Shown one piece after another: positions 15,499-24,212 of a stretch of DNA of 47,995 nucleotides. This stretch comes from an uncultured Lachnospiraceae bacterium. Its GTDB lineage: Bacteria; Bacillota; Clostridia; Lachnospirales; Lachnospiraceae. The position numbers and the translations under genes are program-made. The notes under the pieces are model-generated. The model was not told where the DNA came from. It worked only from the letters and a program-made list of their open reading frames with translations, and made no database searches. Location: positions 1 to 47,995 of the forward strand of contig CAJUFL010000026.1 of NCBI GenBank assembly GCA_910585605.1. Reading direction: 5' to 3'. How positions within the stretch are numbered: position 1 is the stretch's first letter; every line of letters starts with the position of its first letter.

Positions 15499-16616
15499 TT
15501 TACCTGTCCCTCCTCATTTCTGTTTCCCATATGCAGGAGCAGCACGGCACAAAGTCCTGATACCGGAATGGCAAGCACAATGCCGATTGCCCCCATCAAA
15601 AACCGTATGATTTCAAATATCAGCTGAAAATTCACCAGATGATACAGCGTATACCCATTTTTTATCTTTACTACTAATATCGGAATAGCACCGCTTATAT
15701 AAGTAAAAAAGAGAACATTTATCATTGTTCCCATAATGTCATAGCCCATTTCACGAACAGACCGGATTAACGCTTTCATGGAAATATCCGGTGTCTGCTT
15801 TATGATTTCTGCCACACCAGCCGCAATACTGATAGATACATCCATGACTGCACCAAGACTCCCCATCAGTACTCCAGTCAAAAACAAGTCTGATAAATCA
15901 GCAGAGTTTACTACATAATCCATCATTTCGTACGGCAGCCGTTTACAGCTGTGCAGCACGATTTCGTATATGCCATAACAAAGCAGGGTAGTAAGCAGGG
16001 TGGAAAGTATTGCCGCAAACGTCTTTTTATGAAATCCCCCTGCAAACAGCAATGTTAAAATACTAAACACCAGCATTAAAGCAAAAGCAATTGAGATCAG
16101 CTTCCCTCCTTGTCCATACATGGAAAGTGCAAACAAAAAAACAGAGATATTAATCAATAATGAAGCAAATATAATGCCGCCCCTCTTCTCATTTAACAGC
16201 AGTAAAAGGAATAAAAAAATGCAAATCAGCATAACCAGATAAACATCTCTCTTTTTCCCGAGAATCGTTCCTGTCTTTACATCCTTACTGACTGAAACAA
16301 ACAACCTGTCTCCCTTCCGATAGCTTTCATCATTTACCCCTGAATCAGAATATATATTAGATAAAGAAATCTCTGCTCCCCTTTTCTCTCCATTTAGTAT
16401 TCTTGCTTTCATGCTCTGGTCATAGTATCGTTCCACATCACCGTCCGGTCCTTCACTGTCATAAGAAAATGTATTATCCACATATGTCACCCTGACCACA
16501 GTATCCTGATATAAAAACGCATTATACTGCATGAAAACAAAGACTGCCGCAAACACAAGCAGCAGTCCCATTATTTTTCCTTTTTTCAACAAATGCATTC
16601 TCTTTTTCATCTTCAT
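15495..16616 (-). CDS. YibE/F-family membrane protein (first of two)
   Basis: 373 residues. After one N-terminal membrane helix there is an extracytoplasmic domain of about 90 residues (VRVTYVDNTFSYDSE, ILNGEKRGAEISLSN, GDRLFVSVSKDVK), then about seven membrane helices. The conserved GVLMGSLGAVMDVSISIAAGV block carries an Asp in the membrane and is followed by REMGYDIMGTMINVLFF. This extracytoplasmic-plus-membrane build is the standard YibE/F form; the partner gene 14659-15498 has only the membrane part. Transport of a small ligand has been suggested for the family but not shown. It starts 12 bp after the luxS stop, so co-transcription is likely. Confidence 0.82.
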   Translation of the reverse strand: MKMKKRMHLLKKGKIMGLLLVFAAVFVFMQYNAFLYQDTVVRVTYVDNTFSYDSEGPDGDVERYYDQSMKARILNGEKRGAEISLSNIYSDSGVNDESYRKGDRLFVSVSKDVKTGTILGKKRDVYLVMLICIFLFLLLLLNEKRGGIIFASLLINISVFLFALSMYGQGGKLISIAFALMLVFSILTLLFAGGFHKKTFAAILSTLLTTLLCYGIYEIVLHSCKRLPYEMMDYVVNSADLSDLFLTGVLMGSLGAVMDVSISIAAGVAEIIKQTPDISMKALIRSVREMGYDIMGTMINVLFFTYISGAIPILVVKIKNGYTLYHLVNFQLIFEIIRFLMGAIGIVLAIPVSGLCAVLLLHMGNRNEEGQVK

Positions 16617-16628
16617 TTATATATTTCT

Positions 16629-17108
16629 TTATTCCGGATACACCAGACGTTCCTCTGTAATATTGCTAAGAACTTCGTCATAATACTTCTTTGCAACAAG
16701 CTTTGCCATTGGAAGATTCATATCCAGATAATTCCCGCAATCTCTTGCTGCTGCTCCCGGAACCTCTCCTTCAAAATCTTTCATAAAGGTAAACATCTCC
16801 TTTACAAGAGGAACTATCTCCTTTGATGTATAATCTCCGGCTAACACCATATAAAACCCTGTTCTGCATCCCATAGGTCCGAAATAAACTGTTTTATCCT
16901 TATAATCAGCATGATTCCGGAGAAATGTTGCTCCTAAATGCTCTAATGTATGCACTTCCGCAGTATTCATAACCGGTTCAAAATTGGGTCTTGTCATACG
17001 CAGGTCAAAAGTAGTAATGACATCCCCTCCAACTGTATCTTTTCTTGATACATAAACTCCTGGCAGCAGGGTTAAGTGATTTACCGTAAAACTTGATATT
17101 TTCTCCAT
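16629..17108 (-). CDS. luxS: S-ribosylhomocysteine lyase (LuxS)
   Basis: Cleaves S-ribosylhomocysteine to homocysteine and DPD, the precursor of autoinducer-2. 159 residues from the ATG at 17106-17108 (AAGGAG upstream; the longer frame to 17138 is unlikely). The metal ligands are intact: HTLEH near residue 56 and the Cys in ARDCGNY. The catalytic Cys in GPMGCRTGFY is present. It lies 35 bp after mtnN, which makes its substrate, so the complete two-step pathway is encoded as a unit. It is followed within 12 bp by the YibE/F pair. Whether AI-2 is a signal here or only a by-product of methyl-cycle recycling cannot be told from sequence. Confidence 0.97.
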   Translation of the reverse strand: MEKISSFTVNHLTLLPGVYVSRKDTVGGDVITTFDLRMTRPNFEPVMNTAEVHTLEHLGATFLRNHADYKDKTVYFGPMGCRTGFYMVLAGDYTSKEIVPLVKEMFTFMKDFEGEVPGAAARDCGNYLDMNLPMAKLVAKKYYDEVLSNITEERLVYPE

Positions 17109-17143
17109 AATGTATTCTCCTTCCTGATATCTGACCATATTTT

Positions 17144-17836
17144 CTACAATCGCTTACAAAGCTCCAACAAGAGTTTTACAGAATGCTCAATGGCCTTGGC
17201 TTCAAAAGCCGGATAATCCACAGATGCAGAATCATCTGCCTTATCTGAAATAGCCCGTATTATAAGAAACGGTATCTGATTCAAATAAGCCGCATGTGCA
17301 ATGGCCGCACCCTCCATCTCAGTACAGCATCCCTCAAAATTTTCCACCAGCCAGTTTTTCTTATTCTTATCGGAAATAAACTGGTCTCCACTTACAATTC
17401 TTCCCTCAAACACTTTGATATCTGGATTTACCTGTTCACAAGCCTGCCTTGCCATCTCCCTGAGCCTTGCATCTGACTCAAAGGATAAGGTATCCATACG
17501 CGGAATCTGCCCTAACGGATAACCGAATGCTACCGCATCCATGTCATGTTCTAAGGTATCCGTAGAAAGTACAACATCACCAATATCAATATCTGCATTC
17601 AATGAACCAGCAATTCCGGTATTAATAATTGCATCTACATGGTACTCATCTGCTAAAATCTGGGTACACATAGCTGCGTTTACTTTTCCGATACCGGAAC
17701 GGACTACCACTACCGGACTGCCATTCAATGTACCTTCAAAAAACTCCATGGAAGCTTTGGACATCGCCTTTACATTCTCCATCTGATCCTTAATCTTTGC
17801 CACTTCTTCATCCATTGCACCTATAATCCCTAACAT
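17144..17836 (-). CDS. mtnN: 5'-methylthioadenosine/S-adenosylhomocysteine nucleosidase
   Basis: Removes adenine from SAH and MTA, feeding S-ribosylhomocysteine to LuxS encoded next. 230 residues, the usual size. Family marks are the start MLGIIGAMDEEVAKIKD (with the first active-site Glu), GSLNADIDIGDVVLS, the ribose-binding EMEGAAIAH and the catalytic Asp in RAISDKADDS. AGAGGAAGA stands before the ATG. It follows the histidine kinase gene by only 19 bp, so the two-component genes, mtnN, luxS and the YibE/F pair look like one transcript. Confidence 0.97.
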   Translation of the reverse strand: MLGIIGAMDEEVAKIKDQMENVKAMSKASMEFFEGTLNGSPVVVVRSGIGKVNAAMCTQILADEYHVDAIINTGIAGSLNADIDIGDVVLSTDTLEHDMDAVAFGYPLGQIPRMDTLSFESDARLREMARQACEQVNPDIKVFEGRIVSGDQFISDKNKKNWLVENFEGCCTEMEGAAIAHAAYLNQIPFLIIRAISDKADDSASVDYPAFEAKAIEHSVKLLLELCKRL

Positions 17837-17855
17837 ATTCTCTTCCTCTCTTTTT

Positions 17856-19199
17856 CTATTTTTTTATCGGGATAACTATTTTAACCGTAAATTCACCCTC
17901 TGCCTCATATTTGTGAAACTCCCCATGATGCAGTTTCATGATACGTTCACAGGTAATCAGACCAATATTATTACTCTCATGTTCATCCAGGTCTGTCTTG
18001 ATTTTGTTGCTCACTCTGAGCACTAAATAATTCTGTTCCTTATTCGCCGCAACCTCAATGGGGCTATCCTTCTTTGCATATTTTTCCAGATTAGATAAAA
18101 TATTGTTCAATACTCTGTGCATATACTTGAAATTAACCATGCAATCCCCATCCGTTTCATCAATGGAATTAACGCTGGATATCTGGTAGCCTTCTTCTTC
18201 CAAATTTAGAAACTGGTTTTCAATCAAATCCATCGCCAGTGCATATGCAGGAACCGGTTCCATATTAATCCGCTTCCGATCCTCTCCGTAAATCAAAAAA
18301 TATTCAAACAATTCATCCGATAACTCCTTGATCTCCCTGGTTTTCTGAAGGGAGAGTTCCAGATAATGCTTTCGCTGTTCTTCATCCCGGATATGTTCCA
18401 TATTAAGGATTTCCAAGTATCCTGTCAATGTAGTAAGCGGAGTCCTTAAATCATGAGACATCGCTGTAACAAGCTCTTTATTGGCCTGTAACATCTGCTG
18501 TTCTTTTTTCATGTTTTCAATGATAGACAGTCTCATCTGCTCTATCCCTCTTGCAAGATTGCCAATTTCATCCTCGCCCTTTATGGTAATGGGATATTCC
18601 AGATTCCCGCCCTCCAATATCTGTAATTCTTTCTCAATTGCATTGATATATTGCAGCTTACGACGAAATAACCTTGTGAAAATTACAATAAAAATGATGA
18701 TCCCAATGGTAATACCTATCGTCCATACATAATAGTAGTATTTCCAGTAATCATAACAGAACATGTCTACACTGGCTACCGTTCCGTCGGCCAGTGCAAG
18801 CCTGTACAAATATTCAGAATCCATCAGTTCCGTCTCTGCATTTACTTCTTCGCTATTCTCATTTTCGGCTTCCTCATATGTATAATCAGAATTAAATATC
18901 ACCTTGTTATTCTGATATATGGATAGATATACATATGTATTTGCATCCGTCCATTCCTTTAACTCAGAAATAGAATCCGAAGTAATATCCTGTTCCGTAA
19001 CATATCGCTGGAGATCTTCCATGTACTTTATCTGAAAAGTCTTATTCATATTCTGGTCATCATATGCATTTTCAATAAAATTCAGCCCGAAATGAATAAC
19101 CAGATATCCACATCCGCATGCAAAGAGTCCTGAAATTATGATACAGCTTAATAAGTACCATGTCAGTTTTGTTTTAAAAACATTCTGCACCCTAAACAA
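17856..19199 (-). CDS. Sensor histidine kinase, OmpR-partner type
   Basis: About 447 residues; the start is uncertain. I chose TTG at 19197-19199 (GGAAGGGG 8 nt upstream); it slightly overlaps the response-regulator stop, and the frame is open as far as 19256. Two membrane helices (WYLLSCIIISGLFACGCGYL and WTIGITIGIIIFIVIFTRLF) bracket an extracellular sensor of about 120 residues. A HAMP linker follows, then the phosphoacceptor His in MSHDLRTPLTTLTGYLEI and an N-box NNILSNLEKY. The usual G1 box DxGxG is not visible; the stretch reads VSNKIKTDLDEHESNNIGL. Similar reduced forms occur in Firmicutes kinases, so it may still be active. It partners the regulator upstream and precedes mtnN-luxS. 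Confidence 0.85.
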   Translation of the reverse strand: MFRVQNVFKTKLTWYLLSCIIISGLFACGCGYLVIHFGLNFIENAYDDQNMNKTFQIKYMEDLQRYVTEQDITSDSISELKEWTDANTYVYLSIYQNNKVIFNSDYTYEEAENENSEEVNAETELMDSEYLYRLALADGTVASVDMFCYDYWKYYYYVWTIGITIGIIIFIVIFTRLFRRKLQYINAIEKELQILEGGNLEYPITIKGEDEIGNLARGIEQMRLSIIENMKKEQQMLQANKELVTAMSHDLRTPLTTLTGYLEILNMEHIRDEEQRKHYLELSLQKTREIKELSDELFEYFLIYGEDRKRINMEPVPAYALAMDLIENQFLNLEEEGYQISSVNSIDETDGDCMVNFKYMHRVLNNILSNLEKYAKKDSPIEVAANKEQNYLVLRVSNKIKTDLDEHESNNIGLITCERIMKLHHGEFHKYEAEGEFTVKIVIPIKK

Positions 19200-19884
19200 T
19201 ACGATAACCCCTTCCCCAGATATTATGAAGATACTTCGCATTTGGACCAACATCACCTAATTTTTTACGAATATTACGGATATGCACCATAACCGTATTC
19301 GTGGAATTTGGCATATATACTTCCTCCCAGACCTGTTCATATATCTCTTTGGCAGTAAATATATGATTACGGTTTGACGCTAGCAAAAGCAGAATCCGGT
19401 ACTCAATTTCCGTTAGGGAAATCTCCTCTCCATCTCTAATCACCTGCTGTAAATCTGTATCCAATATAATGTCCTGAATCACAATTTTTGAATCTGTCTC
19501 TTTCCCGCCGCTTCCCATATGGGGACGTTTTAACAATGCCCTGACTCTCAGCAGTAATTCCGTACAGGAAAAAGGCTTGGTAAGATAATCATCTCCCCCT
19601 GCTTCAAATCCCTCGATCATATCTGACTCTGCCGATTTGGCTGTCAAAAATAACACCGGCACTTCTGCATTTTCCCGTATCTTTGCACATGCATCAATGC
19701 CATTACACTTTGGCATCATAATATCAAGAATCACAAGATTAATGCTCTCATCAAAATAATCAACTGCCTCCTGTCCATTATTGGCCAGAACCACTTCAAA
19801 CCCGGCATCTTCCAGCATTATCCGTAATACTTCCCTAATATCCTTCGCATCATCTGCTATCAGTATTTTTTGTGCATCTGCCAT
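19192..19884 (-). CDS. OmpR-family response regulator
   Basis: 230 residues: a receiver domain (about 1-120; acidic pair in LIADDAKD, phosphoacceptor Asp in LVILDIMMPKCNG, Thr in LFLTAKSAE, Lys in DYLTKPFS) and a winged-helix DNA-binding domain (about 130-230; MVHIRNIRKKLG, then IWGRGYRI). The arrangement is typical of OmpR/PhoB regulators. It overlaps the start of the cognate kinase gene. Its target genes are likely to include its own operon, which runs into mtnN-luxS and the YibE/F pair, but no direct-repeat binding site could be recognised in the 114 bp upstream. Confidence 0.95.
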   Translation of the reverse strand: MADAQKILIADDAKDIREVLRIMLEDAGFEVVLANNGQEAVDYFDESINLVILDIMMPKCNGIDACAKIRENAEVPVLFLTAKSAESDMIEGFEAGGDDYLTKPFSCTELLLRVRALLKRPHMGSGGKETDSKIVIQDIILDTDLQQVIRDGEEISLTEIEYRILLLLASNRNHIFTAKEIYEQVWEEVYMPNSTNTVMVHIRNIRKKLGDVGPNAKYLHNIWGRGYRIV

Positions 19885-19998
19885 GTTCGTACCTCTCTAT
19901 CCAAATTCTTTCTCTTAGTATAGCAAAAAAGAAAATGAAAACATATGTGTTTTTAAATACTTAAGAATTCTTTATATTTATGGTATCCATATGAAAAT

Positions 19999-20751
19999 TT
20001 AACCTTTTGCCGGTGACAGGATATCCTCAAGATCACTTAACTCGTTCTCCGGTATCTTCGTATATTCCGAAAGCTCTGCCATTGTGGGTTCATCCCCTTT
20101 TTCTTCCCGCAATATTTTTTTTGCTTCATGAACCAGACTCATTTTTCCAAGAATAGTGTTTTCCAGTTCCCGTTCACCATTCATTTCGGAAGCATATAAC
20201 ATAATTCCTTCTTCTACCGCCTGTTCCAGCAGGCCTTCCGTATCCACATCTGCTCCTGTCCCGCAAAGTTCCTGTAACTTAAGAAACAATGCCATATTTC
20301 CTTCCTGCACCAGATCTTCCACATGCAGTCCCTGCATCAGATACTTCTCAGCAATTATCAGAACTTTTTTCAACCATACAGTTGAAATCGTTTCTATCAC
20401 ATTTTTCTCGCCCTGCAAAAGCCTTCTATATAAATCTTCTGTTTCCTCCTGTGTATACTCCGGCAGAAGAGATAATTCCTCTAAATACATCTTAAAAACC
20501 TTTGACTGGGTAAAATGCGCTTCTCCATCGGCTTTTTCTTCGCTGCCGTTTTCCTCATTCTCTATGCCCTCATCCTCTTCTGTGGATTCCGGATTCATCA
20601 GATATCCCATTACAAGCCGTTTCTGTTCATCGGTAAGCTCCATCTCCTCAAAGTATGACAGAATCTCTTCTTCCGGCATTGGCTCCGCTGCCGTTCTTAT
20701 AATATCTGCCACATTCCTTACTGTTTCCATAAAAGTATTCTGATCTGTCAT
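19999..20751 (-). CDS. Sigma-70-related protein lacking promoter-recognition regions
   Basis: 250 residues. After an acidic N-terminal third, residues about 85-165 resemble sigma-70 regions 1.2 to 2.2 (MYLEELSLLPEYTQEET, IAEKYLMQGLHVEDLVQEGNMALF), the core-RNA-polymerase-binding part. The end (about 205-250; KILREEKGDEPTMAELSEYTK) resembles region 3. Regions 2.3-2.4, which melt and read the -10, and region 4, which reads the -35, are not there. It is thus unlikely to start transcription by itself; it might bind core polymerase as a regulator, or work with a partner carrying region 4. The reading frame is open and uninterrupted, so it does not look like a pseudogene. It follows the methyltransferase gene. 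Confidence 0.65.
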   Translation of the reverse strand: MTDQNTFMETVRNVADIIRTAAEPMPEEEILSYFEEMELTDEQKRLVMGYLMNPESTEEDEGIENEENGSEEKADGEAHFTQSKVFKMYLEELSLLPEYTQEETEDLYRRLLQGEKNVIETISTVWLKKVLIIAEKYLMQGLHVEDLVQEGNMALFLKLQELCGTGADVDTEGLLEQAVEEGIMLYASEMNGERELENTILGKMSLVHEAKKILREEKGDEPTMAELSEYTKIPENELSDLEDILSPAKG

Positions 20752-20792
20752 GTTCCGCCTCCGTTTTCCACTATTTATAACTCATTTCCAAA

Positions 20793-21590
20793 TCATTCAA
20801 AGATATTCTGTTTTTCAAGGATATCAAGCGTATGCGCTCCCGCACCAATCAAATCCTGCCTTTCACAAGTAGACAAATGATACTTCATAAAAATTCCAAA
20901 AGTCTCATCATCCATTGCATTTAACACCTGCCGCATATAATTTGCCGGACCATCCGGAGAAATAATCTTCAATCTGGCAAATCCCGCTGCCTCATTCAGC
21001 CGGTCAATATCCTCTATTCTGACATAATCATATAAATCTTTCTTTTCTGCTGTGGAATGGAAATCCTCTGTCAGGCGTTTTTCCTCCAAACACTCTTTGA
21101 TATGGTTTTCCTTAAAGGCATATGTCAGGACACAGTATTCGTTCATACAATAAGCCACCAGTATCTTCCCGCCGTTTTTTGTCACCCGGCCTGCCTCTTT
21201 TAATGCTTTTAACTTATCCTCAAAAGTATATAAATGATACATCGGACCAAACAACAGTGTCATATCAAAGCTTTCATCCGGTAAACGTTTTAAATTAAGT
21301 GCATTTCCCTGATAAGCCTTTACACTGCTCTTCTTGGATTTCAAAATGCCAAGATTATATTTTACCAGCTCTATTGCTGTCACATCATATCCCTCTTGTG
21401 CCAAAGCAACCGAATATCTTCCGGTCCCTGCACCAATATCCAGTATCCGGGCATCCTGCATGTCCCTTAAATATTCATGGATATATTTCATGGAAGTTAT
21501 AAATTCTACCTGTCCGTGCCGGCTGGAAAGACGTTTTTCTTCATTAAATTTGTTATAATATAACTCCAGCTCTGTCATCTGTTTTGCCAT
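20793..21590 (-). CDS. Class I SAM-dependent methyltransferase
   Basis: 265 residues. The SAM-binding motif I is clear (RILDIGAGTGRYSVALA), followed by an acidic end of strand 2 (VTAIELV) and motif at strand 4 (FDMTLLFGPMYHLY). The N-terminus (LELYYNKFNEEKRL) and length match general Methyltransf_11/25-type enzymes. The substrate cannot be assigned. It lies 24 bp after the chemoreceptor gene and 41 bp before the sigma-like gene, all co-directional; nothing indicates that it is a CheR-type receptor methyltransferase. Confidence 0.85.
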   Translation of the reverse strand: MAKQMTELELYYNKFNEEKRLSSRHGQVEFITSMKYIHEYLRDMQDARILDIGAGTGRYSVALAQEGYDVTAIELVKYNLGILKSKKSSVKAYQGNALNLKRLPDESFDMTLLFGPMYHLYTFEDKLKALKEAGRVTKNGGKILVAYCMNEYCVLTYAFKENHIKECLEEKRLTEDFHSTAEKKDLYDYVRIEDIDRLNEAAGFARLKIISPDGPANYMRQVLNAMDDETFGIFMKYHLSTCERQDLIGAGAHTLDILEKQNIFE

Positions 21591-21614
21591 AATCCGTCAC
21601 CTGTGTCGATATTG

Positions 21615-23093
21615 TTACGTCATCTGCACCAATTCCTGTGCCATCTGGTTAATTCCTTCAATAATATTCCCAACTTCACTGGTAATCTCACTATTTTCTG
21701 CACTGCTTTCAAACGTCTCATTAGAATGTGCCGTCACTTCTTCCGTGGCAGCGGAAATCGTCTCAATTCCCTCCACGATCGCCTTATTCGCACTTGTCAG
21801 TTCTTCCACCAGATTATTTAATACCTCTGATTCCCCATAAACTCCCTCGGCAGAAGACGTAATTTCCTGAAAGCTTGCCGCTGTACTATTGGCAACCGCA
21901 TTCTGGGCATTACTATTCTCAATCATATCCTCCACAACGGTTATTACTTTATCCAGTTCTCCTGAAATATTGCTGATCAACACCGTAATATTATCCGTCG
22001 CTGCCTGAGTCTGAGTCGCCAGTGTAGAAATCTCAGAAGCCACTACTGCAAATCCTCTTCCTGCTTCACCGGCTCTTGCTGCCTCTATACTTGCATTTAA
22101 TGACAACAGACTTGTCTGGGTTGTAATCTCATCTATCATCTGAATAATCGACTGCATCTGGCTGGTAGATTCACTAAGCTTGGATAATTCCTTAGACACA
22201 TGTGCATTTTCATCATTTGAGATATTTACATGACGAATCAGACTGTCAATATGTCCCTGTGCACAATTAAGCTCTTTCTTCGTTTTCCCAATATTATCTT
22301 CAATCATACCGGATGCACGGCTGACTCTCTCGATTATATTTTGTATCTGTTCTGTTTTCTCTAACTGTATCTGGATGGAATCCGCCGTGTCGTTCGTTCC
22401 CTGAGTCACTTCTTCCATGGAAGACATGGTCTTTGCAGCAGAATCTTCCAAAATCCCCATCTTTTGGGAAACTGTGCCGATGTCAGCAGTCATTTTTTCA
22501 GAAGTATGTAAAAGGTCTTCCATAAGCCTTGCCGTATGTTCCTTTTCCTCATTTATCTCAAAAATCTTCTTCTGATTGTTCTTTTCCAGTGTCATCGTTG
22601 CAATCGCCATAAATAAAGAGAATAATACCATTGAAGCGATACGAATCTCCAGATCCGCCATATCACCCTTCTCAATCTGTCCATTGAGCCCCATCACTAT
22701 AACCTGGATAATATTTCCAAGGGTAACACCGACGGAAAAAGCAACCGTTAATTTAAAATCATTATATACAAGCAAGATCATGGACAATACCATTGCATAT
22801 ACATATGCAATAGGAGATACTGTTGTAAAGATGATAAACAGATAAAAAATTCCAAATCCAACTGCAATGACATAACGTACCAGATTACTTTCCTTATCTT
22901 TGTGATACAGATATAATGTAATCATCAGCGGGCACAATGCCAGCAGGGAAAACACCAGAAAATATCCTATGGTTCTGGCACCTTTTATTACTTCGATCAG
23001 ATAGCAGGCTACAAGAATAAGATTAATGATCATATAACACAATCTGCCTGCCGAATTACTTCTTTCCATTTCAGAAATATTTCCTTCTCTCAT
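21615..23093 (-). CDS. Methyl-accepting chemotaxis protein with multi-helix membrane sensor
   Basis: 492 residues from the ATG at 23091-23093, with GGAGG six bases before. The N-terminal ~190 residues hold about six membrane helices and no large outside loop, so the receptor may sense something within the membrane or across it. There is no HAMP domain that I can recognise. The cytoplasmic part is a long coiled coil with the CheA/CheW-binding hairpin tip (IDEITTQTSLLSLNASIEAARAGEA begins near residue 330), the most conserved MCP signature. Paired Glu/Gln-rich helices on both sides fit methylation. No che or flagellar genes are near. Confidence 0.9.
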   Translation of the reverse strand: MREGNISEMERSNSAGRLCYMIINLILVACYLIEVIKGARTIGYFLVFSLLALCPLMITLYLYHKDKESNLVRYVIAVGFGIFYLFIIFTTVSPIAYVYAMVLSMILLVYNDFKLTVAFSVGVTLGNIIQVIVMGLNGQIEKGDMADLEIRIASMVLFSLFMAIATMTLEKNNQKKIFEINEEKEHTARLMEDLLHTSEKMTADIGTVSQKMGILEDSAAKTMSSMEEVTQGTNDTADSIQIQLEKTEQIQNIIERVSRASGMIEDNIGKTKKELNCAQGHIDSLIRHVNISNDENAHVSKELSKLSESTSQMQSIIQMIDEITTQTSLLSLNASIEAARAGEAGRGFAVVASEISTLATQTQAATDNITVLISNISGELDKVITVVEDMIENSNAQNAVANSTAASFQEITSSAEGVYGESEVLNNLVEELTSANKAIVEGIETISAATEEVTAHSNETFESSAENSEITSEVGNIIEGINQMAQELVQMT

Positions 23094-23281
23094 CACTTTC
23101 CTCCCAATATCATATTATTTTAAAACCATTTTATATTTTAACTTAATTTCTTCCATTAAGCAACTGACAAATTGTATTCATCCAACGATGAAAAACATGC
23201 TTTGCGAGTTTCCCACGTTCTCGGGCGGCACCAAATTGGATTGCAGGCATTCCATCTTAGCTTATGCCTTCCGCACAAAAC

Positions 23282-23328
23282 AGGGCTGCCGCATTAAATA
23301 AAGAATAAAATCCTAATGCGTCAGCCCT
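23282..23328 (-). terminator. Terminator after the zinc-ribbon gene, related to the palindrome at 4385
   Basis: AGGGCTG-C-CGCATTA (23282-23296) pairs with TAATGCG-T-CAGCCCT (23314-23328). On the minus strand the hairpin is followed by GTTTTGTG, 26 bp past the gene stop. The stem sequence resembles the arms of the palindrome at 4385-4506. The rest of the gap to the chemoreceptor (23094-23281) contains a 34-codon frame that I do not call, and nothing else recognisable. Confidence 0.75.
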
Positions 23329-23354
23329 ATCCTCATATATTCTATTGATTCCAG

Positions 23355-24116
23355 CTATTCATAATCATCTTGTATATCTTCCAGCTGCTCTCTGATCTGC
23401 TCCCTTATCTCCTGTTCCAATTCCTTTTCACTGAGACTGTCATCATATTTTATATGATACTTATCCAGTAAAATCTTAATATCCTTTAAATCAATATCAA
23501 CCGTATTTTCACTGCCGTCTACATGAACCAATTTATTCCCATACCTGTCTGTAATAGTAACTTCATCGCCTTCAACCGCAACATGAATCTCATCCTCGTC
23601 AAACAAAAGATCAAGATTACCTAATGCATCTTCCAGTGTTTCTCCCCATTCAACAGCATCCAGCCCTGACACCCACTTAACAGTATCCTCTGCCACCTTG
23701 AGTGCTCCGGTAATCAGGAATGCAATCATGAAAATCCCCAATATCACCACTGCACCTATCGTTGAAAAAAAACCAATCAGAATATTTCTCTGGGATTTCC
23801 GGAATTCTTCTTCGTTTTTTGAAGCATCCACCACAGGCACCAGTTCCACACCACAATTGGAACAATATCTGTTTTTCGCATCCACCGACATATTGCAGTT
23901 TGAACAGATAACCTTACTATGATCCATACGGACAATCAGATATATGATCAAACCGATAAAACTCGGCACCAGAATCACAACTGCCGTCCATAAAACTCCT
24001 ATCATTCCTTTGTTCTCAGCATCCCGGTAAGTCCATATTCCCAAAAGAACCGTAAGTGCAAGCACTGCTATGGCTATTAACGCTCCTAAAAATACCGAAA
24101 ATATTACACTTGACAT
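23355..24116 (-). CDS. Membrane protein with a cytoplasmic zinc ribbon
   Basis: 253 residues from the ATG at 24114-24116 (GGAGG 8 nt upstream). Two membrane helices (about residues 5-27 and 38-60; SFIGLIIYLIVRM) are followed by a four-Cys zinc ribbon (CSNCNMSV and CSNCGVEL, about 70-90), a third membrane helix (IGAVVILGIFMIAFLITG), and an acidic extracytoplasmic domain of about 100 residues ending in Glu/Gln-rich helix. It resembles PLDc_N plus zinc-ribbon membrane proteins of unknown role. Its promoter overlaps the end of the anti-sigma gene upstream, so it may be a target of, or partly co-transcribed with, the ECF sigma pair. Confidence 0.7.
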   Translation of the reverse strand: MSSVIFSVFLGALIAIAVLALTVLLGIWTYRDAENKGMIGVLWTAVVILVPSFIGLIIYLIVRMDHSKVICSNCNMSVDAKNRYCSNCGVELVPVVDASKNEEEFRKSQRNILIGFFSTIGAVVILGIFMIAFLITGALKVAEDTVKWVSGLDAVEWGETLEDALGNLDLLFDEDEIHVAVEGDEVTITDRYGNKLVHVDGSENTVDIDLKDIKILLDKYHIKYDDSLSEKELEQEIREQIREQLEDIQDDYE

Positions 24117-24183
24117 ACAAATAACCTCCATTCCTGTCATCACTAACTCTGCACAAAACCCTGTTTTCATAGACATCCGTCAT

Positions 24184-24212
24184 ATAATATAGACAAATCA
24201 AGCAAGGGTCAA
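24184..24212 (-). promoter_or_regulatory. Promoter for the zinc-ribbon gene
   Basis: Minus-strand -35 TTGACC (24207-24212) and -10 TATTAT (24184-24189) with a 17-bp spacer. The -35 overlaps the stop codon of the anti-sigma gene, so the downstream gene has its own start of transcription about 60 bp before its ATG. Confidence 0.65.

Noticed and set aside
23150..23260. 34-codon minus-strand frame between the chemoreceptor and the terminator
   Set aside because: Only a weak ribosome-site-like stretch, no domain, and no way to test conservation here.
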